47,783 bases of DNA from IMG/VR virus record IMGVR_UViG_3300036832_000299, positions 1 to 47,783 of that record; one strand, written 5' to 3'. A model generated the notes under the pieces. The model saw only the letters and a program-made list of their open reading frames with translations. It made no database searches and had not been told where the DNA came from. Numbering within the stretch: position 1 is the first letter of the stretch; the number at the start of each line of letters is the position of its first letter. Both the position numbers and the translations under genes were made by a program. The DNA comes from a virus. Below are positions 33,154 through 40,731 of this stretch, one piece after another.

Positions 33154-33335
33154 GCGACGATCCCACCCAGGTCGACACCACCACCCTGCTGGCTAGTCTG
33201 GCGGGCGACATCCACCACGGCCTGCAGCTATCACTTGAGGCCTATCGCTACCTGCAGCAGGCGCGTGTCACCATCCACGAGCTGCAGCGGCGCAACGCCG
33301 CCCAGCTCAACACCGAGGGAACCAAGACCCTATGA
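33150..33335 (+). CDS. hypothetical helical protein, 61 aa
   Basis: Nearly all helix (LLASLAGDIHHGLQLSLEAYRYLQQARVTIHELQRRNAAQL). The codons for its C-terminus (NTEGTK) double as the CACCGAGGGAA ribosome site of the next gene, so its end is constrained by translation signals. Function unknown. Confidence 0.7.
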   Translation: MSDDPTQVDTTTLLASLAGDIHHGLQLSLEAYRYLQQARVTIHELQRRNAAQLNTEGTKTL

Positions 33336-34417
33336 CGATCGACCCTGTCTCACTTGCCCGCTTCATGGTCCTGCCGGGAGCTGCCGACTTGGTGGAGGCC
33401 TTCGCCGCCATCCCCGACGGCCTGCTCCGCTCAACCGTGATCACCCACGCCCAGGCGATGGCCCAGACCTACAACGAGGCCCGCGCACACGGGGCCGCCA
33501 TCCCCGACCCGCTCCACCTTGCAGCGGCGCGAGCTGGCCCCGCTCCGACCCAGCTCCCTGCGCCACAGAGCCAGTTTTCCACCCCCAGGACCGCCGTCGG
33601 ACCCCCCGATAAGGCCAAGATCCGCCTCGACACCGTCGAAAGCCAAGCCGTGCGTTTACGGCTGGCAGGCAAGATCCCAGGCCAGATCGCCAGCGAGCTG
33701 GAGGTCGACATCGACATCGTGACCGACGCGCTGAAGGCCGCGCGTAGGGCAGGGGTGAAGTTCAAGCGCACGCCGCCAGGGCAGGGGAAGTCGAGGCACC
33801 AGTGGCCGACCTCGCTTGACCAGATCCCCAGGGGGCCGCGCGCCCAGATAGAGAAGGCCGCCCTGCGCTTGGGGATCAGCAGCGAAGAGTATTTCGCCCG
33901 CAAGCTCAGGGCCATCGAGCTGCGCCAGCAGGGCAGGACGCCCGAGGCGATCATGGACGAGCTGCACGTGCCTGAGCATGTCTTCTGGCGCTGGATCTAT
34001 CAGGCCCGCAAGGCAGGCGTGAAGGTCGCCACCAAGCTGGACGACGTTGTCGTGGCCCAGGCCCAGGCCGTAGAGCCTGAGCTGCAGGGCAGGCCGTTCA
34101 AGGCCCTGCCGCCCGTGCCGCGTCGCTACTATCCGCCGATGAACGGTCTGACACCTGTCAGCCGGGGCTCGATCGCCCGCGCCGCCGCCACCAGGGGGAT
34201 CACCGCCAGCCAGTACGATCTGCTGCGCGAGACAGTGATCGACCTTCGCATGAAGAACTGGACGATCGGCCAGATCGCCCAGGAGGTCGGCGAGCAACCG
34301 CACAACCTCAAAGACATGATCGACCACGCGCGCCACACGCTGGGCCTGGAGTTCCCCGTGCAGCGTCGGACCCCAGCCCCCAAACTAAGGTCTGACGCCG
34401 AGCTGCAGGCCGTGTAG
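33332..34417 (+). CDS. protein with three HTH-like repeats, 361 aa
   Basis: Three similar helical units are visible: AVRLRLAGKIPGQIASELEV with KAARRAGVKF; AIELRQQGRTPEAIMDELHV with QARKAGVKV; and VIDLRMKNWTIGQIAQEVGE with HARHTLGLEF. Each reads as a two-helix DNA-binding motif followed by a basic helix, in the manner of GcrA or sigma region 4 repeats. An N-terminal helical domain precedes them. It may be a phage transcription regulator or a protein binding repeated DNA sites. It is the last gene before a strong terminator. Function is inferred. Confidence 0.7.
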   Translation: MTIDPVSLARFMVLPGAADLVEAFAAIPDGLLRSTVITHAQAMAQTYNEARAHGAAIPDPLHLAAARAGPAPTQLPAPQSQFSTPRTAVGPPDKAKIRLDTVESQAVRLRLAGKIPGQIASELEVDIDIVTDALKAARRAGVKFKRTPPGQGKSRHQWPTSLDQIPRGPRAQIEKAALRLGISSEEYFARKLRAIELRQQGRTPEAIMDELHVPEHVFWRWIYQARKAGVKVATKLDDVVVAQAQAVEPELQGRPFKALPPVPRRYYPPMNGLTPVSRGSIARAAATRGITASQYDLLRETVIDLRMKNWTIGQIAQEVGEQPHNLKDMIDHARHTLGLEFPVQRRTPAPKLRSDAELQAV

Positions 34418-34442
34418 CCTAGCAGCGCTTACGTGGGTTCCT

Positions 34443-34498
34443 AGGCCCCGGCCGTCGGCGATCATTGCCCGCCTGACGACCGGGGCCTTTTTTTGTCC
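34443..34498 (+). terminator. terminator after the regulatory cluster
   Basis: AGGCCCCGGCCGTC pairs with GACGACCGGGGCCT with a three-base bulge and a long loop, followed by seven or more T. It isolates the next cassette from upstream transcription. Confidence 0.8.
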
Positions 34499-34538
34499 GG
34501 CCGCCGGCCATATCGAAAAACGATAAAATCAAGTAGAC

Positions 34539-34566
34539 TTGACATTCCTTTCAGTTGTGATATAAT
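34539..34566 (+). promoter_or_regulatory. consensus sigma-70 promoter
   Basis: TTGACA at 34539-34544 and TATAAT at 34561-34566, 16 bp apart, in a local AT-rich patch. It is the only full-consensus promoter I found, and it lies 57 bp before the gene at 34624. This suggests constitutive expression by host RNA polymerase, including in a lysogen. Confidence 0.85.
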
Positions 34567-34623
34567 AGTCACACGGTCGGAACTAACAACGGCCGGGTCT
34601 TTGACAATTGAATAGGAACCCAC

Positions 34624-35091
34624 ATGAGCACTCTTTTGCCCAACCTGCGCCCTATGCCTGGGGACGTGATCATCGTTGCTATCCCGCACTACTGGGGTAA
34701 GGGCGAAGACACCAAAGAGGCGATGCTGAACGTGCCTTCTACTGTACGTGAGCATTGGACAATATGGAGCGTTCACCCGAAGACTTACATCGACGGGATG
34801 GGCTCACTGGTCTGGTACGAGAAGAGCGACGACCACCCGGACGGGCACGAGCCGGTCAAACTCTGCGCCAGCGACGAGATGCTGGACTATGGCTGGATCC
34901 GCTCGCGCGAGCTGGTCAAGGACATGCTCGCCGACGGGGACCGCCCCACGCCGCCGAAGACGGCTTCGGCCGACTACAAGCGCGGCTGGGACGCCTACCT
35001 CGACAGCGAACGGCTCACCACCCTGCCCAAGAACCTGGGCTGGGTGCGTGGCTTCGAGGAGGCCCGTGAGTTCATCGAGGGAGGCTTCTGA
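34624..35091 (+). CDS. moron-like unknown protein, 155 aa
   Basis: Not recognised. It begins MSTLLPNLRPMPGDVIIVAIPHYWGKGEDTKEAM; a strand-rich first half (TIWSVHPKTYIDGMGSLVWYEKSD) is followed by helices near the end (ADYKRGWDAYLDSERLT...GWVRGFEEAREFIEGGF). No signal peptide or membrane helix. It sits alone with one small gene between two terminators, under a consensus promoter, and shares a TGATG overlap with the next gene. This arrangement is typical of lysogenic-conversion genes; the function is unknown. Confidence 0.75.
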   Translation: MSTLLPNLRPMPGDVIIVAIPHYWGKGEDTKEAMLNVPSTVREHWTIWSVHPKTYIDGMGSLVWYEKSDDHPDGHEPVKLCASDEMLDYGWIRSRELVKDMLADGDRPTPPKTASADYKRGWDAYLDSERLTTLPKNLGWVRGFEEAREFIEGGF

Positions 35092-35279
35092 TGCCGACCC
35101 TCAAGCTCAGCTCCAAAGAGGCCGCCACGCTCAAGGCCAAGCGCTCGCGTGACAAGGCTTGGAACACCACGCTGCAGGCCGTCGTCGAGAAGGTGAAGCC
35201 CAGGCTCAAGAAAGCCGACCCGATCGAGGCGGCGATCACCCAGGCCATCCTGCAGGACATCCGCAAGCTGATGCGCTGA
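35091..35279 (+). CDS. moron-like small basic protein, 62 aa
   Basis: Very basic helical protein (MPTLKLSSKEAATLKAKRSRDKAWNTTLQAVVEKVKPRLKK...QAILQDIRKLMR). It may bind nucleic acid or the co-transcribed acidic 155-aa protein; the pairing of an acidic and a basic protein in one cassette recalls toxin-antitoxin or partner pairs, without family support. It is followed at once by a terminator. Confidence 0.7.
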   Translation: MPTLKLSSKEAATLKAKRSRDKAWNTTLQAVVEKVKPRLKKADPIEAAITQAILQDIRKLMR

Positions 35280-35283
35280 CCTC

Positions 35284-35315
35284 AAACCCCCAGGGCTTCG
35301 GCTCTGGGGGTTTTT
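35284..35315 (+). terminator. Rho-independent terminator closing the moron-like cassette
   Basis: AAACCCCCAGGGC pairs with GCTCTGGGGGTTT around a TTCG tetraloop, followed by TTTTT. Confidence 0.9.
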
Positions 35316-35317
35316 CG

Positions 35318-35332
35318 TGTAGACCTCTGTCT
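35318..35332 (+). promoter_or_regulatory. GTAGAC site before tail genes
   Basis: Rightward TGTAGACCTCTGTCTC (35318-35333). Here the second half-site is inverted (GTCTC), unlike the direct repeats elsewhere. It directly follows the terminator and precedes the tail gene at 35361 by about 36 bp, where a promoter or operator for the tail genes would be expected. Confidence 0.5.
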
Positions 35333-35360
35333 CCATACGCTGCCGCTGGGGATCTGCCCT

Positions 35361-35741
35361 ATGCCTGCGCCGGGCCGCTACTCGCTGACGCTCTACCGAG
35401 GCGACAGCGCCTATTGGGACTTCGTCTTGTGGAACGACGTGATCGGCGGGGATCCGTATGATCTGACCAACGCCACGGTGAAGGCCCAGATCCGCGACAT
35501 CCCTGCCGGTAAACGGGTTACCCCGTTAGAGCTGACCATCGAGCTGCCCAACACCGTCCACGCCAAGCTCAGCGCCCAGGCCGCCGAGACGGTGCCCGTC
35601 AAGGGCGTCTGGGATCTGCAGGTGACCTTCTACAACGGCGACACCGCAACCCTGCTGGCAGGCGACGTGGCGGTCACCCAGGACGTCACCGACAGCGGTG
35701 CGCCCATCGCCATGCCCGGCGTGGCTCAAGCGGCGGAGTAG
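35361..35741 (+). CDS. tail/baseplate-type protein (BppU-like outline), 126 aa
   Basis: Starts MPAPGRYSLTLYRGDSAYWDFVLWNDVIGGDPYDLTNATVKAQIRD, which matches the outline of small phage tail-associated domains with a RGDxxxxxF/W motif followed by DLTGxxVxxxIR, as in BppU N-terminal domains. The rest is beta-rich (GVWDLQVTFYNGDTATLLAGDVAVTQDV). It lies directly before the tail fibre gene, so it probably links fibre to tail. GGGGA precedes the ATG. Confidence 0.7.
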   Translation: MPAPGRYSLTLYRGDSAYWDFVLWNDVIGGDPYDLTNATVKAQIRDIPAGKRVTPLELTIELPNTVHAKLSAQAAETVPVKGVWDLQVTFYNGDTATLLAGDVAVTQDVTDSGAPIAMPGVAQAAE

Positions 35742-35745
35742 CGCC

Positions 35746-37875
35746 ATGCTCGTCGAAGTCTCCACCCAGGCCCCGACCGTCGTCGAGATCGCCGACGACA
35801 AGCCGCCGATCGTCGTTCAGGTCGGCGAGCTGTTCGGGATCCCCGGCGACAAGGGCGACACCGGGGCGCAGGGCCCGACCGGCGTCAAGGGCGACAAAGG
35901 CGACAAGGGCGATACCGGCGACCAGGGCATCCAGGGCATCCAGGGTATCCAGGGCATCCAGGGGGTCAAAGGCGACAAGGGCGACAAAGGCGATACCGGC
36001 GACAAGGGCGACCCCGGCCTGGGCAACGCCACCATCAACAGCGGCACCGCGCCGCCCGCCAATCAGGACGGCGTGCCCGGCGACTACTTTGCGGACTACG
36101 CCGCCGCCATGTTCTACGGCCCCAAGCAGAATGACGGCTCCTGGCCGCACGCCTCGATGCCGGAAGCGCCGCAGGACGGAAACCTCTACGTCCGCGAGAA
36201 CGCGGGTTGGGTTCCGTTGCCTCCGGTCGACGGCGCGACGATCGCCGACCGCAGCGTGCCGGGCGTCAAGCTCCAGCTCGCGACGGTCACCAATCAGGAG
36301 CTGGCGGCAGGCGCGGTCACCAACGGCAAGATCGCCGCCAACGCCATCACCGGGCCGGAGCTGGCGGCGGGCGCGGTCACCACGCCGAAAATCGCCAACG
36401 GCGCGATCACCACGCCGCTGATCGCCAACGGGGCGGTCACCAACGCCCAGCTCGGCTTGGGCGCGGTGGACTACACCAAATTCAGCGGGCAGGTGGTCAA
36501 GATCAACATGCCTGCGGGGGCCTTTAAGGGGTTGCAGCTTTTTTCAACGGCGACGCTGCCACCCCCTGATGCGACGCTTCGCTGGCAGATCGGTTCAAAC
36601 GGCACCGCGGAGAACGGCGGCAACGCCGGGTCGGACTTAGAGATCGACCGCTACAGCGACGCCGGGGCTTACCTCGGGACGCCGCTATTCATTACCCGCG
36701 CTAGCGGTGCGGTGACCATCGCGCAGACCTTGACGGTCAACGGCGGCAACGTAACGGCAAATGCCGGTGTGTTCCTTAGCAACGGCCCGCCGGGCGCGGC
36801 CAGGGGGCTGCAATGCTTCACGAACAATAGCAATCGCTGGAATGTTGTTTGCGGCGGCGCGAATGAAGGCGGCAGTAACTCGGGGACAGATTTTTATATT
36901 CAGCGGTCGGACGACAACGGGAATTATATCGGAGCGCCGTTAACTATTACCCGCTCCAACGGACTAACCGCCTTAACCGGCGCGTTCATTACCGGCAACG
37001 CCGCCCTTGCTGGCGGGGCTCAGATCAGGTTTACCGGGCCAAGTGCGAACACGAACGGGATCGACATATATCTCGACGGTCACGAGTATTACCGGATGAT
37101 GACGAGGGCGTCTGACAACGCCTTTGAGCTTAGCGTCTGGAATGGTTCGGGCGGCTATGTTTCTTCACCGTTTATCGTTCCACTTTCCGGGGCCTCTATA
37201 AGTCTTAGCGTTGCCGACACATACGCGAACTCCGTTCATTGCACTAACTTTGCCGCGAGCGGTAGTGCAACGACAGGGCAGCTTCAATGCGGAGAGCTTT
37301 ATACATCAGGCAATTTCCACATCGGCGGCACCGCAGGTATCAGCTATAACGGTAGTAACTGGATTGCCTTTGCTTGGGCTGGCGTATTGGTTGCTTCGAT
37401 AGACGGACAAGCCCCAATATCCGTCGTAAACAGCAACTTCGTGTCTGGTAGTCAGTGGGCGGTGCAAACGCTAGGTGCCAATGTCAACGGTTATATGTAC
37501 GCAAATGTTGGTCAACCTACCTCTTTCGACCACCAGATTTCTTGGGCCACGAGCGCATCCGACCGAAGGCTCAAGCATCATCTCAAGCGCGCCTCGGTGG
37601 ACGCGCTGGCGATCATAAATCAGGTCAAGGTCTGGGCCTGCGACATGGAGCCGTTCCCAGGCGCACCCCGCCAGCCGTGGGACTGCGCGCTGATCGCTGA
37701 CGAGATCGAGCCGCTGATCCCCAGGGCCTTCATGCCCAGGATGGACGAGGAGAAGGGTCTGGAGGGGATCAACACCCTGCCGCTGGTGGCGACCCTGGTC
37801 AGGGCGGTGCAGCAGCTCACCGACCGGGTCGAAACGCTGGAGGCCAAGCTGGCGACACGTGAAAGGCGTCACTGA
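35746..37875 (+). CDS. tail fibre with collagen-like repeats and peptidase S74 chaperone, 709 aa
   Basis: Host-recognition fibre. A short N-terminal tail-attachment part leads to collagen-like Gly-X-Y repeats (about residues 33-88, GDKGDTG and GIQGIQG units) and then a helical repeat (GAVTNGKIAANAIT, GAVTTPKIANGAIT). Beta-structured repeats follow, each with a DxxIxRxxDxGxYxGxPLxITRxxG pattern. The C-terminus is an intramolecular chaperone of the S74 family, with SDRRLK (S605, K610 as the cleavage dyad) and a trimer coiled coil at the end. Codon use becomes more AT-rich from about 36530 to 37560, suggesting recombination of the receptor-binding part. ATG 35746 follows the previous stop by four bases. 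Confidence 0.9.
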   Translation: MLVEVSTQAPTVVEIADDKPPIVVQVGELFGIPGDKGDTGAQGPTGVKGDKGDKGDTGDQGIQGIQGIQGIQGVKGDKGDKGDTGDKGDPGLGNATINSGTAPPANQDGVPGDYFADYAAAMFYGPKQNDGSWPHASMPEAPQDGNLYVRENAGWVPLPPVDGATIADRSVPGVKLQLATVTNQELAAGAVTNGKIAANAITGPELAAGAVTTPKIANGAITTPLIANGAVTNAQLGLGAVDYTKFSGQVVKINMPAGAFKGLQLFSTATLPPPDATLRWQIGSNGTAENGGNAGSDLEIDRYSDAGAYLGTPLFITRASGAVTIAQTLTVNGGNVTANAGVFLSNGPPGAARGLQCFTNNSNRWNVVCGGANEGGSNSGTDFYIQRSDDNGNYIGAPLTITRSNGLTALTGAFITGNAALAGGAQIRFTGPSANTNGIDIYLDGHEYYRMMTRASDNAFELSVWNGSGGYVSSPFIVPLSGASISLSVADTYANSVHCTNFAASGSATTGQLQCGELYTSGNFHIGGTAGISYNGSNWIAFAWAGVLVASIDGQAPISVVNSNFVSGSQWAVQTLGANVNGYMYANVGQPTSFDHQISWATSASDRRLKHHLKRASVDALAIINQVKVWACDMEPFPGAPRQPWDCALIADEIEPLIPRAFMPRMDEEKGLEGINTLPLVATLVRAVQQLTDRVETLEAKLATRERRH

Positions 37876-39155
37876 TGCGCGGCTGGACGGTCTTTGCGGC
37901 GTGGACGTCGATCGGCGCGTTCATCGTCGGCATGCTGGTGCTGCACGGCTGCGCCCAGGCCGCAGAAATCCATGTCCGGCCGGACGGTGACTGGTGGACG
38001 CCGGTCTACGCCGCGCACGACGGCGACGTGATCGTCTTCGCGCCCGGCGAGTATGACAACATGGACTGGTACAAACCCGCGCCCCACGAGGTGCCCATCA
38101 CGCTCAAGGGCGGGCCGGGCGTCACCGCGCCGTGGATCCGCCTGCAGTACGGCAGGGGCTGGACGTTCGACGGCTGGACGATCACCTCCGACAATTCGTC
38201 GGTCGGGCTGGCGGTCAGCGGATCAAGCAATGTGGTGATCGACCATTTCCACTTCACCGCGCCGCAAGGCCAGATCCGTGGCCTGGGAGCCAACATCCGC
38301 GACAGCCACACCGTCACCATCCGCAACAGCACCTTCGATCATCGCGGCTCTGGCGTCGGCGGCGGCGACAACATCGGCTTCACCATCGAACACAACACCT
38401 TCAGCGACATCAACACCGATGGGATCATCGCCTGCGGCGAGACGGATCTGACGATCACCGACAACGAGCTGAAGAACTTCCATCCGCATGAAGGGGATCA
38501 CCCCGACGCCATCCAGTGGTGCAGCAGCCCCTATCATTCGCCGGTCAACGTCACGATCACCGGCAACCGCATCGAGCGCGGCAACGGCGCGGTGATCCAG
38601 GGGATCTTCGGCGAGCAAGGCGCGGGCGTCGTGGTGCGCAAGAACGCCATGCTGGGCACCATGTATAACGGCATATCGGTCTGCGACGGTCACACGGTCA
38701 CAATCGACACCAACTTCGTTCAGCCGTTCACCGACATGTGGACCAAGGCGATCGTGCGCTGCGGATCGAGCGACATCACCGCCACCAACAACACCCTGCC
38801 TGAGCCCGTGGTGAACTACACCGAGACGGACGGCACGCCGAACACCGGCTACTGGCATGAGACAGGCACGGTGATCGTCCCACCCGTGCCGATCGGCGAT
38901 CGCAGCGCCTATCTCGCGTGGATTGCCGCCCACCAGGGCCAGCCCGTGCCGCCTGAGCCGCCCAGCGAGCTGGCGAAGCTGAAGGCTGAGAACGCCGCGC
39001 TGCGCACCATCATCAACAGCGACAGCGCGGCGTTCGCGACAATCCGCTCTGCCCTCGATCAGGCACGGCCTGCCGCGCCGACACCATACCGCAAGCACCC
39101 GCTGCGCGCACCGCCGACTTGGCTGGATCCAGCGCCTCACAGAAGGGCTCACTGA
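37875..39155 (+). CDS. exported right-handed beta-helix protein, 426 aa
   Basis: Residues 50-320 form repeated rungs typical of a parallel beta-helix: NVVIDHFHF, HTVTIRNSTFDHRG, IGFTIEHNTFSDINTDGI, DLTITDNELKNF, NVTITGNRIERG, VVVRKNAML, DITATNNTL. Such folds serve as polysaccharide lyases or tailspikes. Unusually for a virion protein, the N-terminus is a signal sequence: basic MRGW, hydrophobic core, then LHGC at 23-26 (lipobox-like) and AQA at 27-29. The C-terminus is Pro-rich with a short coiled coil (LAKLKAENAALRTI). The start overlaps the fibre stop (TGATG). It could be an exported depolymerase or a lysogen surface protein. Confidence 0.8.
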   Translation: MRGWTVFAAWTSIGAFIVGMLVLHGCAQAAEIHVRPDGDWWTPVYAAHDGDVIVFAPGEYDNMDWYKPAPHEVPITLKGGPGVTAPWIRLQYGRGWTFDGWTITSDNSSVGLAVSGSSNVVIDHFHFTAPQGQIRGLGANIRDSHTVTIRNSTFDHRGSGVGGGDNIGFTIEHNTFSDINTDGIIACGETDLTITDNELKNFHPHEGDHPDAIQWCSSPYHSPVNVTITGNRIERGNGAVIQGIFGEQGAGVVVRKNAMLGTMYNGISVCDGHTVTIDTNFVQPFTDMWTKAIVRCGSSDITATNNTLPEPVVNYTETDGTPNTGYWHETGTVIVPPVPIGDRSAYLAWIAAHQGQPVPPEPPSELAKLKAENAALRTIINSDSAAFATIRSALDQARPAAPTPYRKHPLRAPPTWLDPAPHRRAH

Positions 39156-39406
39156 TGCTGCCGCCCCGCCCGCCGATCGCCCTGAAGCACTCACCGCCGC
39201 CAGCGCCGCCCAGGGCCGCGCCAATCCCTGCAGCGCCGCCAGCTCCGCCGCCGATGATGGATGACGAGAGCGCCGAAGGCGAAGGCACGCAGCCCTGCCC
39301 GACGTGCGGCGGCAGCGGCACGGTGCCGATACCGACCGCCCACCCCATGCACGCCATTGTAAAGAAGGCGCTGCGCAGGCCGCCTCCACCGCCTCCGCAC
39401 AAATGA
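39155..39406 (+). CDS. proline-rich protein with CxxCGGSG motif, 83 aa
   Basis: Pro/Ala-rich with one DnaJ-like half zinc motif (PCPTCGGSGTVPIP) and a PPPPPP end. A single CxxCxGxG unit would need partners to bind zinc. ATG 39155 overlaps the beta-helix stop (TGATG). Function unknown; it may be a small tail- or lysis-associated accessory. Confidence 0.65.
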   Translation: MLPPRPPIALKHSPPPAPPRAAPIPAAPPAPPPMMDDESAEGEGTQPCPTCGGSGTVPIPTAHPMHAIVKKALRRPPPPPPHK

Positions 39407-39419
39407 ACAGGAGGCTCGT

Positions 39420-39590
39420 ATGGGCGTAGATCTGCTGGTCTTCACGATCGTCGTGGTGGTCGTCGCCGCCATCCTGATCGTCGCCGTGCGCTACATCCCG
39501 ATCCCCACGCCGTTCAACTGGATCGTGCAGGTGCTGATCCTGCTGGTGGCGGCGCTGGTGATCCTCTCGCGACTAGGCGTCTTTCACTAG
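39420..39590 (+). CDS. holin-like small membrane protein, 56 aa
   Basis: MGVDLLVFTIVVVVVAAILIVAVRYIPIPTPFNWIVQVLILLVAALVILSRLGVFH: two hydrophobic helices joined by a Pro-rich turn. Small proteins with this RYIPIPxPFNWIVQV turn are common near phage tail and lysis genes, and a holin role is plausible but unproven. A perfect AGGAGG lies six bases before the ATG. Its last 18 bases overlap the end of the convergent gene at 39573. Confidence 0.75.
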   Translation: MGVDLLVFTIVVVVVAAILIVAVRYIPIPTPFNWIVQVLILLVAALVILSRLGVFH

Positions 39591-39998
39591 CACCGGGGTC
39601 CAGTTCTTGTGCTTGGCCGCCATGTGCCGGGCGAGCTGGGCGAAGGTCCGATTGCAGCACGGGCAGACGCCGTGCCCGACGCGCCTCGTGATCTTGGTCA
39701 CCTGTCCTTTGAGGGCGGCGGCGCTACGCTTCGCCGTCTCCAGCTCGCGCTGCTGTTCACGGTGACGATCGTCATACCAAGCTTGCTCTTGCTTCAGCCG
39801 GTCGCGCTCGCGGCGCATCTCGTCGAGCTTGCCTTTGACCGACGTTGAGAAGACGACGTGGTGCCCGTTGGGGCAGTACCAGTTGGTGCCATCCTCGTGC
39901 TTGCGCTCCGACATCGCCATCGGGATGGCGTAGACGATGAAGCACGTCGGGCAGGTGTGGATCTCCAGCTCGCTGGCGTGATCGAGGGTCTTGGTCAT
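39573..39998 (-). CDS. zinc-finger and coiled-coil protein, 141 aa
   Basis: Two zinc sites flank a coiled coil. The N-terminal ribbon has HTCPTCFIVYAIP paired with NWYCPNGHHVVF. The middle (residues 60-105, KLDEMRRERDRLKQEQAWYDDRHREQ) is a charged coiled coil. The C-terminal finger reads CPCCNRTFAQLARHMAAKH, a C2H2 pattern. Similar proteins occur as conserved hypotheticals in phages with this replication module. ATG 39998 begins the conserved part. Last gene of the leftward replication operon. DNA or RNA binding is likely but unshown. Confidence 0.75.
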   Translation of the reverse strand: MTKTLDHASELEIHTCPTCFIVYAIPMAMSERKHEDGTNWYCPNGHHVVFSTSVKGKLDEMRRERDRLKQEQAWYDDRHREQQRELETAKRSAAALKGQVTKITRRVGHGVCPCCNRTFAQLARHMAAKHKNWTPVLVKDA

Positions 39999-40011
39999 CG
40001 CGCGGCTTTCA

Positions 40012-40251
40012 TCAAAGCTTGAACCGTTTTCGCTGCGCAGCCTTGCTTTTTGCAATGAGTTTTCGCGCAAGGGCGCGGTGCAGATATTCCAGAGGCGGCT
40101 TGTCTGGGGGCCACGTCTCGGGATGATAGGCCGCCGTGTCTTCGCGCTTCATGCCGGTCGGCAAAGGCCCCAGAAGGGCGTCAACAACGTCGTCGGGGAA
40201 CGCTGCAAAGCCGTAGCGCTCAACGTCCTTCATGGTGGGGATCTTAGCCAT
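40012..40251 (-). CDS. hypothetical protein, 79 aa
   Basis: MAKIPTMKDVERYGFAAFPDDVVDALLGPLPTGMKREDTAAYHPETWPP... with a basic C-terminus (ARKLIAKSKAAQRKRFKL). Not recognised. GGAG precedes ATG 40251, which overlaps the upstream gene's stop by eight bases. The frame stays open upstream, but that part is Ser/Arg-rich shadow sequence. Confidence 0.7.
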   Translation of the reverse strand: MAKIPTMKDVERYGFAAFPDDVVDALLGPLPTGMKREDTAAYHPETWPPDKPPLEYLHRALARKLIAKSKAAQRKRFKL

Positions 40252-40438
40252 TGCGCTTCTCCAATTCGGCGACCAGTTCCTTGATCGACACGGCAGGCGC
40301 GTGCGCAGCGAGCTGCACGAGCTGGCGCAACAGCCATGCGTCGATGATCGCATCACAGGTCCAGGGGTGTTCAGAGCCGCGCTCCCAGGCGACGTCTTTG
40401 CCGATCACCCACAAGAGCCTGTTCTGGTAGCGCTTCAT
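40244..40438 (-). CDS. hypothetical protein, 64 aa
   Basis: MKRYQNRLLWVIGKDVAWERGSEHPWTCDAIIDAWLLRQLVQLAAH... A small, Trp-rich helical protein with no family recognised. ATGA-coupled to the upstream zinc-ribbon gene. Confidence 0.7.
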   Translation of the reverse strand: MKRYQNRLLWVIGKDVAWERGSEHPWTCDAIIDAWLLRQLVQLAAHAPAVSIKELVAELEKRNG

Positions 40439-40731
40439 GGCTTCACCTGCCGCAGCTCGATGCCCTGCTCACGGGCGAACTTCAGCAGGTGGGCGCGGAA
40501 CGAGGCGACGTTGCTCTCGCGGCGCAGCTCGTGCAGCTCGGCGTCGTTCGGCTTGCGCATGGCGAGCTGGTCGTCGTCGTCGCGGGTGAACAGCAGGATC
40601 GAGGCGCAATAGAAGCAGACGGTCACGTCGCCCTCGCGCGGCGGTTCGGGATCCGTGTCCAGGCTGGTCGCAGCGTCATTGATCGCATGGCAGTAGGGGC
40701 ACGCCAGCGGCGCGGTGCGGGTCGTGGTCAT
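40435..40731 (-). CDS. zinc-ribbon protein, 98 aa
   Basis: An N-terminal zinc ribbon (CPYC at residues 11-14 and CFYC about 25 residues on, within DVTVCFYCASILLF) is followed by a helical C-terminal part (PNDAELHELRRESNVASFRAHLLKFAREQGIELRQV). Small ribbon proteins in phage replication operons often bind nucleic acid or host RNA polymerase; neither is shown here. ATGA overlaps join it to both neighbours. Confidence 0.75.
   Translation of the reverse strand: MTTTRTAPLACPYCHAINDAATSLDTDPEPPREGDVTVCFYCASILLFTRDDDDQLAMRKPNDAELHELRRESNVASFRAHLLKFAREQGIELRQVKP

Noticed and set aside
34601-34623. Second TTGACA (34601-34606) as another promoter
   Set aside because: A -10 at normal spacing would fall on the start codon of the gene at 34624 and none is visible.
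35846-36020. Tandem DNA repeat with GGCGACAAGGG-type units
   Set aside because: Explained by the collagen-like Gly-X-Y codons of the fibre protein.
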